This document shows positions 1 to 7,125 of a stretch of DNA of 8,415 nucleotides, in pieces (the first letter of the stretch is position 1; every line of letters begins with the position of its first letter). The notes beneath the pieces were generated by a model, which did not search any database, was not told where the DNA came from, and worked only from the letters and a program-made list of their open reading frames with translations. The stretch covers positions 1 through 8,415 of the forward strand of contig CAMLYR010000063.1 in NCBI GenBank assembly GCA_946491915.1, read 5' to 3'. The translations under genes were made by a program, and so were the position numbers. This DNA comes from an uncultured Clostridium sp. (lineage in GTDB: Bacteria; Bacillota_A; Clostridia; TANB77; CAG-508).

Positions 1-86
1 TTCGCTAATAAAATAAAGCTATTTTTTAGTGAAATATTCAAAAATTATTGACAGGTGAATTTTAGAAAATAACAATCATCCGTTTA
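1..86. other. Gene-free left edge with weak signals
   Basis: No credible coding region is visible here. A TTGACA at 48-53 is followed after 17 bases by AACAAT (71-76), which would be a mediocre plus-strand sigma-A promoter firing into the palindrome at 87-327. The downstream box matches only four of six consensus bases, so this is weak. An AT-only bulged hairpin lies around 5-30. Together with the palindrome and its flank, positions 1-340 form the only stretch over 300 bases without a gene. Confidence 0.3.
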
Positions 87-327
87 ATCGTCACCCCATG
101 TACAGCAGGCAATATATCTTATAAAGAAATGAATCGATTTTGCGTATCTAAATTTGAAGTTAGAAATACTCAAAAAAAGTATGAGGAATGTTCACGGTAC
201 TCACGTAGTGAGGGTCTGAGTGAAAGAGGCTCATACTTTTTTTGTAGAATTTCTACGAAAATTTAGCTTATACAAAATCGTGAATGGATTTATAAGATAT
301 ATTGCCTGCTGTACATGGGGTGACGAT
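87..327. repeat. 241-bp imperfect palindrome, MITE-like, with 39-bp perfect terminal inverted repeats
   Basis: Positions 87-125 and 289-327 are perfect reverse complements over 39 bases, beginning ATCGTCACCCCATGTACAGC when read inward from either end. Inside these tips the arms stay clearly related but diverge, with small indels, to about 170 and 245. They become perfect again over 15 bases at 171-185 and 230-244. The centre (186-229) holds smaller nested hairpins. No transposase is encoded, so a non-autonomous mobile element is the best reading: terminal repeats kept exact, interior drifting. No convincing target-site duplication flanks it; the outermost AT is self-complementary and leaves the border ambiguous. 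It begins 14 bases beyond the ABC stop codon. A large regulatory or terminator palindrome unrelated to transposition is the alternative. Confidence 0.7.
171..244. terminator. Bidirectional terminator-like core of the palindrome
   Basis: A 15-bp perfect stem pairs 171-185 with 230-244. Its outer part is a run of A on the left and T on the right, so read from either strand a stem (AGTATGAG with CTCATACT) is followed by seven U. Nested inside are TTCAC/GTGAA (191-195 with 220-224) and CTCAC-GTA-GTGAG (200-212). It lies about 100 bases after the ABC gene stop codon and could end that transcript on the minus strand. It would also block plus-strand transcription entering from the left. The stem is inferred by eye; no folding energy was computed. 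Confidence 0.5.
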
Positions 328-340
328 AGTTACTATTTTT

Positions 341-2953
341 TTATTCTGTTCTTAATGCTTCTACTGGATCTCTTTTACTTGCCATTCTTGCTGGAATTAA
401 TCCTGCGATAATGGTTAATACCATGCTAATCAATACAAGGATAATTCCTTCAACTACTGGAAGTGATACAGTAACACTGACACCTGTTACAGCATAAATA
501 ATGTTTGTGATTGGTATATTTAATAATACAGTTACACCAATTCCCAATAATCCAGCAATTAGTCCTACAATAAAGGTTTCTGCATTAAATACTCTTGATA
601 TATCTTTTTTAGATGCTCCTATTGCTCTTAAAATTCCAATTTCTTTTGTTCTTTCTAACACAGATATATAGGTAATAATTCCTATCATAATAGATGAAAC
701 GACTAACGAAATCGCAACAAATGCAATTAATACATAACTAATGGTATCAATGATTTGACTAACAGAGCTCATCATAATACCAATTAAATCTGTATAGTTA
801 ATAACATTTTCTTCTTTTCCATCATCTCTTTGTTTTTGGTTATAATTATCAATTTCTTGGGTTATGACATCTTTTGCATCAAAGTCTCTTGGATAAATAC
901 TGATTGATGATGGTTTATTAAGGTCGACAGCCCCTAATAATTCTAAATTTCCATCATAACTAGCATTGACATTATTGCTATAGGTTTCCATAACTTCTGC
1001 CAATTGTTCTGCACTTAGCATTGCAAGCTGTGCTCTTTGTTCATCACTTAATTGACTATAATCAAATGTTTTAGAATCTTCATCTGGGAATGCCAATCCT
1101 GTAAATACATTAATGTCTGGATGATCTTTTTGCTCTTTTACAATTTCTGCTTCATTGGTTTTATTGATAACATATTCTTTTAAATCCTTTGTATATCCAA
1201 TACCACCACTCATTCCTGTTGCTACACTTTGTTCATTTTGTTTGATAATTCCAACGACTTTTATGTTTTCACAGTTGTTAAGCAATTCCTTCATATAGTC
1301 TTCATCTTCACTTTTATCTACCCATAATCCGTTTTCTTTTTCATAATAATCAGAATTTAGTACCAATTTAAAAGATAAATTTAATAATTCATCATAAGTA
1401 TATGATGTTGATTCTGATTCTTCTACTTCTTCTCCATTTTGAACTTTATTCCATTTTTCTTCTAATTCCTTTTGATCTTTTAATCCTAAGGCATATAAGG
1501 TATAATCACTAATTTCATTATTTTCATTCACAATTAAAACCACTTCATTATAATTTTTAGGCCAGTTTCCTGCTACTAAATCATATTGAGAATGTAATAA
1601 TTCTTCATTATCTAACATTTCTTCCCAGACATCTGTATTAGACATACTTGTCATACTAGAACCAAACATAGAACTCATCGGAGAGCTTTCTTGTGCTTCC
1701 ATCATATCTTCCATTCCAAATGCATTCATAACTGTACTTGGATTTACTCGAACAACTCCGTTGGAAGTATCTTCTTTATATAAGTTAATGTTTAAATTAT
1801 AATTATATTTAATCGCACTTGCATTATCTTTTATTGTACTATTTTCATTTTCGATATAATTTTTTAATGCCTCTAAATTGTTGTTTGAAACCTTACTTGA
1901 AAGTGTAGATATCATATCATTCATAATATCTCTAGAATAGATTTTTCCATCTTCATGAGTTTCTGTATTTTCTTCTGTCTCTCCCATTAGCCCTTCCATC
2001 ATACTAGAGATGTCTACTGTTGATTCATCGATAGTAACTGGGTAAGAAGATAATGTGTCTTCTTCTACTCGATTAATATAACTTTGTACACCATTTGAAA
2101 TTGATAAAATTAAGGCAATACCAATAATTCCTATACTTCCTGCAAATGATGTTAATAATGTTCTTCCTTTTTTGGTCATCAAATTATTTAAACTAAGTCT
2201 TAAAGCTGTAAAGAATTTCATGGCGGTTCTTCCATCTTTTGCTTTTGCATCTTTTTCCTTTTCTCTGTCTTCTTCTGTAAACGGTTTTGAATCATCTGTG
2301 ATGACACCATCTAAAATTCTGACAATTCTAGTAGAATATTTTTCTGCCAATTCTGGGTTATGAGTAACCATAACAATTAGCTTATCTTTTGAAATTTCTT
2401 TTAAAATTTCCATAATTTGGACACTTGTTTTGGTGTCTAATGCACCTGTTGGTTCATCTGCCAAGATAATATCTGGGTTATTTACCAAAGCCCTTGCAAT
2501 AGCAACTCTTTGCATTTGTCCACCTGATAATTGATTTGGCTTTTTATGAATTTGTTCTTTTAATCCAACATCTTCTAATGCTTTGATTGCTCTTTCTTTT
2601 CTTTCTTCTCTAGATACGCCTGATATGGTAAGCGCTAATTCTACATTTGAAAGAACCGTTTGATGTGGGATTAAATTATAGTTTTGGAAAACAAATCCTA
2701 CAGAATAATTTCTGTAAGCATCCCAATCTTTATCTTTAAATTTTTTCGTTGATTTTCCATTAATCACTAAATCTCCTGATGTATATCTATCTAATCCTCC
2801 AATAATATTTAACAATGTTGTCTTTCCACAACCACTTTGTCCTAAGATAGATACAAATTCGCTTTTTCGAAATTCAATACTAATTCCTTTTAATGCTTGA
2901 ACCGTTGAATCTCCTGAGACATAGTCTTTTGTAATATTTTTTAATTCTAACAT
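341..2953 (-). CDS. ABC transporter, fused ATPase and FtsX-type permease (MacB-like topology)
   Basis: An 870-residue membrane protein that should use ATP hydrolysis to drive a mechanotransmission or export process; the substrate cannot be told. The N-terminal ATPase has Walker A GQSGCGKTT (38-46), Q-loop Q90, signature LSGGQ (142-146), Walker B DIILADEP with E167, and H-loop H198. A charged linker (about 225-243) leads to TM1 (about 266-288). A large extracytoplasmic domain (about 290-725), rich in D, E, N and S, follows, then three TM helices (about 730-765, 795-816, 833-853). These flank the FtsX-type cytoplasmic motif ERTKEIGILRAIGASKKD (767-784), and the protein ends in DPVEALRTE. MacB-like fused proteins usually work as dimers. 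No MacA-type adaptor lies nearby, as expected in a Gram-positive. The ATG is preceded by AAAGGAG at a good distance. A terminator and 264 bases separate it from the DUF4097 gene, so it may have its own promoter. A peptide or lipid exporter, or an antimicrobial-resistance role, is inference from the family. Confidence 0.93.
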   Translation of the reverse strand: MLELKNITKDYVSGDSTVQALKGISIEFRKSEFVSILGQSGCGKTTLLNIIGGLDRYTSGDLVINGKSTKKFKDKDWDAYRNYSVGFVFQNYNLIPHQTVLSNVELALTISGVSREERKERAIKALEDVGLKEQIHKKPNQLSGGQMQRVAIARALVNNPDIILADEPTGALDTKTSVQIMEILKEISKDKLIVMVTHNPELAEKYSTRIVRILDGVITDDSKPFTEEDREKEKDAKAKDGRTAMKFFTALRLSLNNLMTKKGRTLLTSFAGSIGIIGIALILSISNGVQSYINRVEEDTLSSYPVTIDESTVDISSMMEGLMGETEENTETHEDGKIYSRDIMNDMISTLSSKVSNNNLEALKNYIENENSTIKDNASAIKYNYNLNINLYKEDTSNGVVRVNPSTVMNAFGMEDMMEAQESSPMSSMFGSSMTSMSNTDVWEEMLDNEELLHSQYDLVAGNWPKNYNEVVLIVNENNEISDYTLYALGLKDQKELEEKWNKVQNGEEVEESESTSYTYDELLNLSFKLVLNSDYYEKENGLWVDKSEDEDYMKELLNNCENIKVVGIIKQNEQSVATGMSGGIGYTKDLKEYVINKTNEAEIVKEQKDHPDINVFTGLAFPDEDSKTFDYSQLSDEQRAQLAMLSAEQLAEVMETYSNNVNASYDGNLELLGAVDLNKPSSISIYPRDFDAKDVITQEIDNYNQKQRDDGKEENVINYTDLIGIMMSSVSQIIDTISYVLIAFVAISLVVSSIMIGIITYISVLERTKEIGILRAIGASKKDISRVFNAETFIVGLIAGLLGIGVTVLLNIPITNIIYAVTGVSVTVSLPVVEGIILVLISMVLTIIAGLIPARMASKRDPVEALRTE

Positions 2954-3019
2954 ATTTTTCTCCTTTATTTAAAATTAACCTTAAAATTGTATTTTTAATA
3001 AAAGCTAGATTCCATATAA

Positions 3020-3054
3020 ACTTGCTACAAACTTAAATTACCCAATAAGCAAGT
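3020..3054. promoter_or_regulatory. Candidate operator: spaced inverted repeat upstream of the ABC gene
   Basis: ACTTGCT (3020-3026) and AGCAAGT (3048-3054) are exact reverse complements separated by 21 bases, about 65-100 bases upstream of the ABC start codon. Such spacing could suit a dimeric regulator on two half-sites or a leader RNA hairpin. I could not find a clean -35/-10 pair nearby, so the regulatory reading is tentative. Confidence 0.25.
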
Positions 3055-3134
3055 GATGCATCTGGAAATTTCGCTTTTCAAAAACTTTTCTCTACTTTCT
3101 AATCCAAAATAAACCTTTAAATTCTCAAAAAGTC

Positions 3135-3177
3135 AAAAAATGACAACTAGTCATGTATAGTTTTAACATGACTAGTT
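3135..3177 (-). terminator. Intrinsic terminator after the DUF4097 gene
   Basis: AACTAGTCATG (3145-3155) and CATGACTAGTT (3167-3177) form a perfect 11-bp stem with an 11-base loop. Read on the minus strand, the stem is followed after four bases by six T (3140-3135) and then another T-rich stretch. It begins about 40 bases after the DUF4097 stop codon. It should end or reduce the metal exporter/LiaF-like/DUF4097 transcript before the ABC gene. Confidence 0.7.
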
Positions 3178-3217
3178 AATTTATTCAATATCTTTCACAG
3201 AAAATTTACAAATGTTT

Positions 3218-4096
3218 TTAATCAAAATTTACATTCGTATTTGTATATTTCGTTTCTAATGTTATTTTTGCATTTCCATTTCCAATTGTTTCATTTTCAG
3301 ATGATATTTCTTGGCCTGCAATAGATGTTCTTCCTTCCTGTTTCTTATGCATAATTTGATAATCTTCCTGCTTTCCAATCAATTTTATTTCTGCATTTGC
3401 ATGCTCTAAATCAAATTCTGCATTTTCAAGTACCTTAATCGCTACGTTTTCATCTCCTAAATCTGCTTCTAATTGGAATCTGGTTACCTCTCCTGTAGAT
3501 AAATCTATATCTGCTGATTCAATATTCATTTCCACATTATCTGCTACCAATTCACTAATTTTACAAGTATTATTTTGTAAATCTAAATTAAATTTAGTAG
3601 AATTGATTTTTTCAATATTCACAGAAGCATACTGTACTTCTATATCTATTTCGTCCAATTTTTGATCTTCTGGCATATAGACTACTAGCTTCGTATTTTC
3701 ATTAATATATCCTGATGGAATATGCTCATCATCAATTTTTATATTATCTCCATTTTCTTGAATTTGTATGTTATCTGACAAATTCATTCCTTCTATTTTA
3801 AAGCTATCACCTTTTTTTATTTCTAAATTGACATTTTCTAAGTCAATTTCTAATTTTTGAATATTTTCATAACTTTTTGAAAAACTTGGTGTATTGCTTT
3901 CTTCTGTATTTTCTATTATCTCATTTTGTCCATTTTCTATTCTTTCTTCTATTCTTTGTTCGAATTTTCCATTTCCTATATGTGAAATGCCTACAAATGT
4001 TCCTGCAATTCCTAACAATATAAACACAATTGTAATAGAAAGATAGATTCCGAATGCGATGGCAGCATATTTAATAAATTTTTGAAATCCTGTCAT
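3218..4096 (-). CDS. Membrane-anchored DUF4097 (LiaG-like) beta-repeat protein
   Basis: A 292-residue protein with one hydrophobic segment (about 10-36), an acidic linker (about 45-72) and a C-terminal region (about 75-292) of alternating beta-strand repeats. Lines such as KLEIDLENVNLEIKKGDSF and ADIDLSTGEVTRFQLEADLG show the short valine/isoleucine/aspartate strands of DUF4097, an adhesin-like beta-solenoid fold. In Bacillota this fold is found in LiaG and in genes next to PspC, LiaF or PadR-type envelope stress systems. The molecular function is not established. Its ATG overlaps the upstream LiaF-like stop by four bases (ATGA), so the two are probably translationally coupled and may act together at the membrane with the repeat domain outside. 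A terminator follows the stop codon. Family assignment rests on repeat pattern and context; exact membership was not tested. Confidence 0.72.
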   Translation of the reverse strand: MTGFQKFIKYAAIAFGIYLSITIVFILLGIAGTFVGISHIGNGKFEQRIEERIENGQNEIIENTEESNTPSFSKSYENIQKLEIDLENVNLEIKKGDSFKIEGMNLSDNIQIQENGDNIKIDDEHIPSGYINENTKLVVYMPEDQKLDEIDIEVQYASVNIEKINSTKFNLDLQNNTCKISELVADNVEMNIESADIDLSTGEVTRFQLEADLGDENVAIKVLENAEFDLEHANAEIKLIGKQEDYQIMHKKQEGRTSIAGQEISSENETIGNGNAKITLETKYTNTNVNFD

Positions 4097-4776
4097 TTAA
4101 TATCGACACCTCCAAACATGCAAAAACTATCTACATATATGGTTGGTAATTTTTCGTCATATTTTCTACCTGTTTTGTTTGAAGTTGCTCCAAAAATTGG
4201 TATTGATTTTACTTTTATATTTACATTTTCTGGTGCTAATATCTCAATTCCACCAAACACGGCACATGTCTTTATTAATTTATCTTCACTAATAATGGCC
4301 TTTCTTAAATCTAAATCAACACTTCCAAATATAGCATTAATATTTGCCCCATTAAATTCTTGATTATTAAAATCTGCTTTAATCTCACCAAATGTTGCCC
4401 CATATTCTTCTAAATTTTGTCCTTTTTCTTTTAATTCTTTACTCTTCTTCTCCATTTTTCTATCAATTTTATCTTTGAATATAAGATTGATTCCAATTAA
4501 AATCAATAACACTGGAATTGTCAATTTCCAAATTAAATCAAAATCTAAAATGTCTCTGCAAGCTAATAGTAATAAAATACCAATAATTAACCATACAGCA
4601 CTCCAAAATTTGTTTTCTCTTGCGATCAATTCTATAGCACTTGGGATGATAATGAATAATGTCCACCAACCCTCAAAAAAGATATTGATGTTTGTAATTT
4701 CTAAAGCATTTAACGTAAGAATGACACCAATTACCACTAATACAATTCCCCATAAAGTATTTGCTAATTTTCTCAT
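4093..4776 (-). CDS. LiaF-like four-TM membrane protein with DUF2154-type C-terminal domain
   Basis: A 227-residue protein with four hydrophobic segments (about 8-27, 36-51, 57-73, 83-101), a lysine-rich coil (103-121) and a beta-repeat C-terminus. The C-terminal repeats are centred on ATFGEIKADF (127-136), AIFGSVDLDLRKA (148-160), AVFGGIEILAPENVNIKVK (172-190) and CMFGGVDIK (219-227). The recurring FGG/FGS followed by a hydrophobic strand is typical of LiaF and related cell-wall-active antibiotic response proteins. LiaF of Bacillus inhibits the LiaS kinase; no LiaRS pair is present here, so a regulatory role is only inferred. AGGAGGT lies four bases before the ATG. The metal exporter gene ends 13 bases upstream, so the two are probably cotranscribed. 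Confidence 0.78.
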   Translation of the reverse strand: MRKLANTLWGIVLVVIGVILTLNALEITNINIFFEGWWTLFIIIPSAIELIARENKFWSAVWLIIGILLLLACRDILDFDLIWKLTIPVLLILIGINLIFKDKIDRKMEKKSKELKEKGQNLEEYGATFGEIKADFNNQEFNGANINAIFGSVDLDLRKAIISEDKLIKTCAVFGGIEILAPENVNIKVKSIPIFGATSNKTGRKYDEKLPTIYVDSFCMFGGVDIK

Positions 4777-4789
4777 AACTACCTCCTAT

Positions 4790-5953
4790 TTATATATATG
4801 AATTTTCAATTTTAGGTACTGCATAATATTTATCATTTACACTATGTATTTTTTGTTGAACTATACTTTTTAATTCTTCATGATTGATATTACTATCTGA
4901 TGAAATAACTAAATCAAATATTAAATTGATTCTATCCCCACCATCTGTCATTCTAAAATCATGAATCGAAAACTCTGGATTGATTTCTTTTACAATCTCC
5001 TCCGTTTTCTTTCTCATTTCATTAATTTCTTCATCATCTGTTACAATTGGATCCATATGAATGGTTGTAATACAATTAAATTTATCATAAATATCTTGTT
5101 CCATTTGGTCTATGACATCATGTGCTTTGCAAATATCACAGTTTGCAGGAACTTCTGCATGGAAAGATACAATCTTTCTTCCTGGTCCATAATCATGTAC
5201 CATGATATCATGAATACCTGATATCATTTCATATTTTTTAGTAAATGCCTCTAGTTTCTTTACAAATTCTGTATCTGGTTTCATTCCTAGTAATAAATCT
5301 ATGGTTTCTTTTAAAGCTTTAAATCCAGTAAATAAAATGAATATAGCAACTAAGATACTGGCATAACCATCAATAGAGATTCCAAATATTTTAGCAACAA
5401 TAGCAGATAATAATACAACAAAAGTTGATATAGAATCTGAAATACTGTCATACGCATTTCCTTTAATTGCTGCAGAATCTATTGTTTTTGCAATTTTGTT
5501 GTAAAAGATAAATAACCATAGTTTTGTTAAAACGGCAATCACTAAAATCACAATGGTAACAGTACTAATATCTGGTAATTCTGGGTGAATAATCTTGTCA
5601 AAAGAACTTTTGAATAGTTCTACACCTACTAATACAATTAAGATATCTACGATAAATGCTGTAATATATTCCATTCTGCCATGTCCCCATGGATGGTCTT
5701 TGTCTATTTTTTTCTGTGAAACTTTAAACCCAATCATGGTAACAATAGATGAACCTGCATCTGTCACATTGTTTAATGCATCTGAAATGATAGAAATGGA
5801 ATTGGCAAATATTCCAATGATTAATTTTACTGCTGATAATAGGATATTCACAACAATTCCTGTTACACTTGAAAGCATTCCATATTTTGCTCTTGTTTCT
5901 GGCTTTTCTACATTTTTATCTTTTATAAATAGTTTTATTAATAAGTTTGTCAT
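4790..5953 (-). CDS. Cation diffusion facilitator, probable divalent metal (Mn-type) exporter
   Basis: A 387-residue inner-membrane proton-coupled metal exporter with six TM helices (about 29-49, 52-76, 98-116, 131-151, 166-188, 194-212). The transport-site residues are N61/D65 in TM2 (DALNNVTD) and D169/D173 in TM5 (YDSISD). The family loop DHPWGHGRME is at 86-95. An N/D-D plus D-D site without histidine is typical of manganese-type CDFs such as MntE, rather than zinc exporters with H-x3-D, but specificity is inferred. The C-terminus has the usual cytoplasmic dimerisation domain (about 225-305) and a second ferredoxin-like domain (about 310-387), common in Bacillota. A C-x2-C pair at 272 and 275 in that domain is unusual. 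The ATG at 5953 is chosen; a TTG ten codons upstream (5983) lacks a ribosome site, while AAGGA lies about 12 bases before the ATG. It heads the LiaF-like/DUF4097 unit. Confidence 0.9.
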   Translation of the reverse strand: MTNLLIKLFIKDKNVEKPETRAKYGMLSSVTGIVVNILLSAVKLIIGIFANSISIISDALNNVTDAGSSIVTMIGFKVSQKKIDKDHPWGHGRMEYITAFIVDILIVLVGVELFKSSFDKIIHPELPDISTVTIVILVIAVLTKLWLFIFYNKIAKTIDSAAIKGNAYDSISDSISTFVVLLSAIVAKIFGISIDGYASILVAIFILFTGFKALKETIDLLLGMKPDTEFVKKLEAFTKKYEMISGIHDIMVHDYGPGRKIVSFHAEVPANCDICKAHDVIDQMEQDIYDKFNCITTIHMDPIVTDDEEINEMRKKTEEIVKEINPEFSIHDFRMTDGGDRINLIFDLVISSDSNINHEELKSIVQQKIHSVNDKYYAVPKIENSYI

Positions 5954-6040
5954 GTTTACCCACTTTCCTTTTCTAAGGCACAAATCTGGTTAAAAAATTT
6001 GTAATTATTTTTCAACCTCTCCCCTTCTTTTTATTTAATT

Positions 6041-6069
6041 GTTATATCACATTTTATGAAATAATACAA
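6041..6069 (-). promoter_or_regulatory. Candidate sigma-A promoter of the metal exporter unit
   Basis: On the minus strand TTGTAT (6069-6064) and TATAAC (6046-6041) are separated by 17 bases, about 90 bases before the exporter ATG. A second possibility just upstream is TATAAT (6085-6080) with TTGAAG (6110-6105) at a poor 19-base spacing. Both lie in the gap after the Rsm22-like gene. No known metal riboswitch pattern was recognised in the leader. Confidence 0.45.
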
Positions 6070-6109
6070 TCTTTTATTAATTATATTTTTCGATGTATAA
6101 TCAGCTTCA

Positions 6110-6141
6110 ATATAGCATGCTAACCCATTATTATGCTATAT
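6110..6141. repeat. Inverted repeat overlapping the Rsm22-like stop codon
   Basis: ATATAGCAT (6110-6118) and ATGCTATAT (6133-6141) are perfect 9-bp complements with a 14-base loop. The right arm covers the TAG stop codon of the Rsm22-like gene (6138-6136). It could be a weak transcript-end hairpin on the minus strand, but no T tract follows, so it is not called as an intrinsic terminator. RNA 3'-end protection is another possibility. Confidence 0.4.
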
Positions 6142-7089
6142 CAAATCTCCACATTTTTTCTTTTTCACCATTTTAAATAATTCTTTATCCTTTTTCGTTA
6201 CAATCATATCTTCTATCTTACCATCATGACATACCTTTAATGTAATTTTTCCTTTTTCAATCATAGGATGTCTTAGGATTCTGCTTCCTGAATTATCATA
6301 TTTTTCTTTAGATATAGCTATATATGAAAATTTCTCATCTTCATATGGCAAATCTGCATTTTTTAATACTTTATGTACTTTTGTTCTTTCCATTCGAACA
6401 ATGGAATGACACCAATCTTCATCTGGCAATGGACATACCCCTTGAAAGGTACATGGTGCAATCATATGAAGATTATTTTCAATCGCTATCTTTTGTACTT
6501 CTTTAATATTTTTAAATCCTTCTGGTGTTCCCGGTTCTATGATTAATGTAATTTGGTTTGAACTGTTTATTAGTTTATTAATGACATCTTTTCTGTTTTC
6601 TGGTTTGATTTCATTTAACATATAACTTGCAACTACCAAATCTGCTTTGACATCTAACTTATCTTTTACGATGTCCGTATATTGCCATGAAATATCTTTT
6701 AGATTTGGATTTTGACTCATAAAAGACTTTCCTAATTGTAACATAACTGGTTCTCTTTCAAAACATCGTATGTTTTTTGTATCCAACAACTCGCTAATGG
6801 CCCAAGTCGCTGCTCCTGTTCCTGCTCCTATATCAAATACAGATTGTATATTACCATCTATTCTTTCTAATGTTTGTTTTAAAGCTGTATACACTGCTCC
6901 ATAGGTTGCTGGCATTCTCATAATAGAATAGGCTAATGCTTCTATTTCTGTATTTAATAATGTATTTCCTGTTCTTTCTTGATACATATATTTTTCACTT
7001 AACTGACTCGCATATTGTTTTAATTCTGTTAATTTTACACGATTTAATTTTTCTTCTATTGCATTTTCTAGTAATTCTGGTATTTTCAT
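6136..7089 (-). CDS. Bacterial Rsm22/METTL17-like protein, methyltransferase fold with Fe-S cysteines
   Basis: A 317-residue soluble protein of the Rsm22 family, linked to the ribosomal small subunit; mitochondrial relatives (METTL17) assist mitoribosome assembly and bind a [4Fe-4S] cluster. The SAM-binding-fold motif I is FDIGAGTGAATWA (85-97), the acidic motif II is EREPVM (111-116), and LVVASYMLNEI (151-161) and IIEPGTPEGF (183-192) follow the family pattern. C213, C219 and C227 lie in PCTFQGVCPL...DWCH, and C287 in LKVCHDGK, matching the arrangement of the four METTL17 cluster ligands. GAGGAG is placed correctly before the ATG at 7089. The gene starts only 36 bases after the toxin stop, with no terminator between, so some transcription may enter from the toxin locus. 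Whether the bacterial protein methylates rRNA is not settled; catalysis should not be assumed. Confidence 0.85.
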   Translation of the reverse strand: MKIPELLENAIEEKLNRVKLTELKQYASQLSEKYMYQERTGNTLLNTEIEALAYSIMRMPATYGAVYTALKQTLERIDGNIQSVFDIGAGTGAATWAISELLDTKNIRCFEREPVMLQLGKSFMSQNPNLKDISWQYTDIVKDKLDVKADLVVASYMLNEIKPENRKDVINKLINSSNQITLIIEPGTPEGFKNIKEVQKIAIENNLHMIAPCTFQGVCPLPDEDWCHSIVRMERTKVHKVLKNADLPYEDEKFSYIAISKEKYDNSGSRILRHPMIEKGKITLKVCHDGKIEDMIVTKKDKELFKMVKKKKCGDLI

Positions 7090-7125
7090 ATTGACTCCTC
7101 ATTTTTACAATTTTTACAAAACATT

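Noticed and set aside
85..328. TA target-site duplication around the palindrome
   Set aside because: A TA lies at 85-86 and at 327-328, but the right one overlaps the palindrome end, so the borders are not symmetrical. No longer direct repeat flanks the element.
220..411. 63-codon plus-strand open frame
   Set aside because: It begins inside the palindrome, runs into the antisense of the ABC gene, lacks a ribosome site and resembles no protein.
5954..5983. Exporter start at the upstream TTG (5983)
   Set aside because: No ribosome site precedes it, and the ten added residues (MCLRKGKWVN) do not resemble the start of the family; ATG at 5953 is better placed.
5595..5993. 132-codon plus-strand open frame
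   Set aside because: It is wholly antisense to the cation exporter gene and its 5' region, whose motifs are clear on the other strand.
5954..6040. Manganese (yybP-ykoY) riboswitch in the exporter leader
   Set aside because: The leader is too short and AT-rich, and the conserved paired loops of that aptamer were not found.
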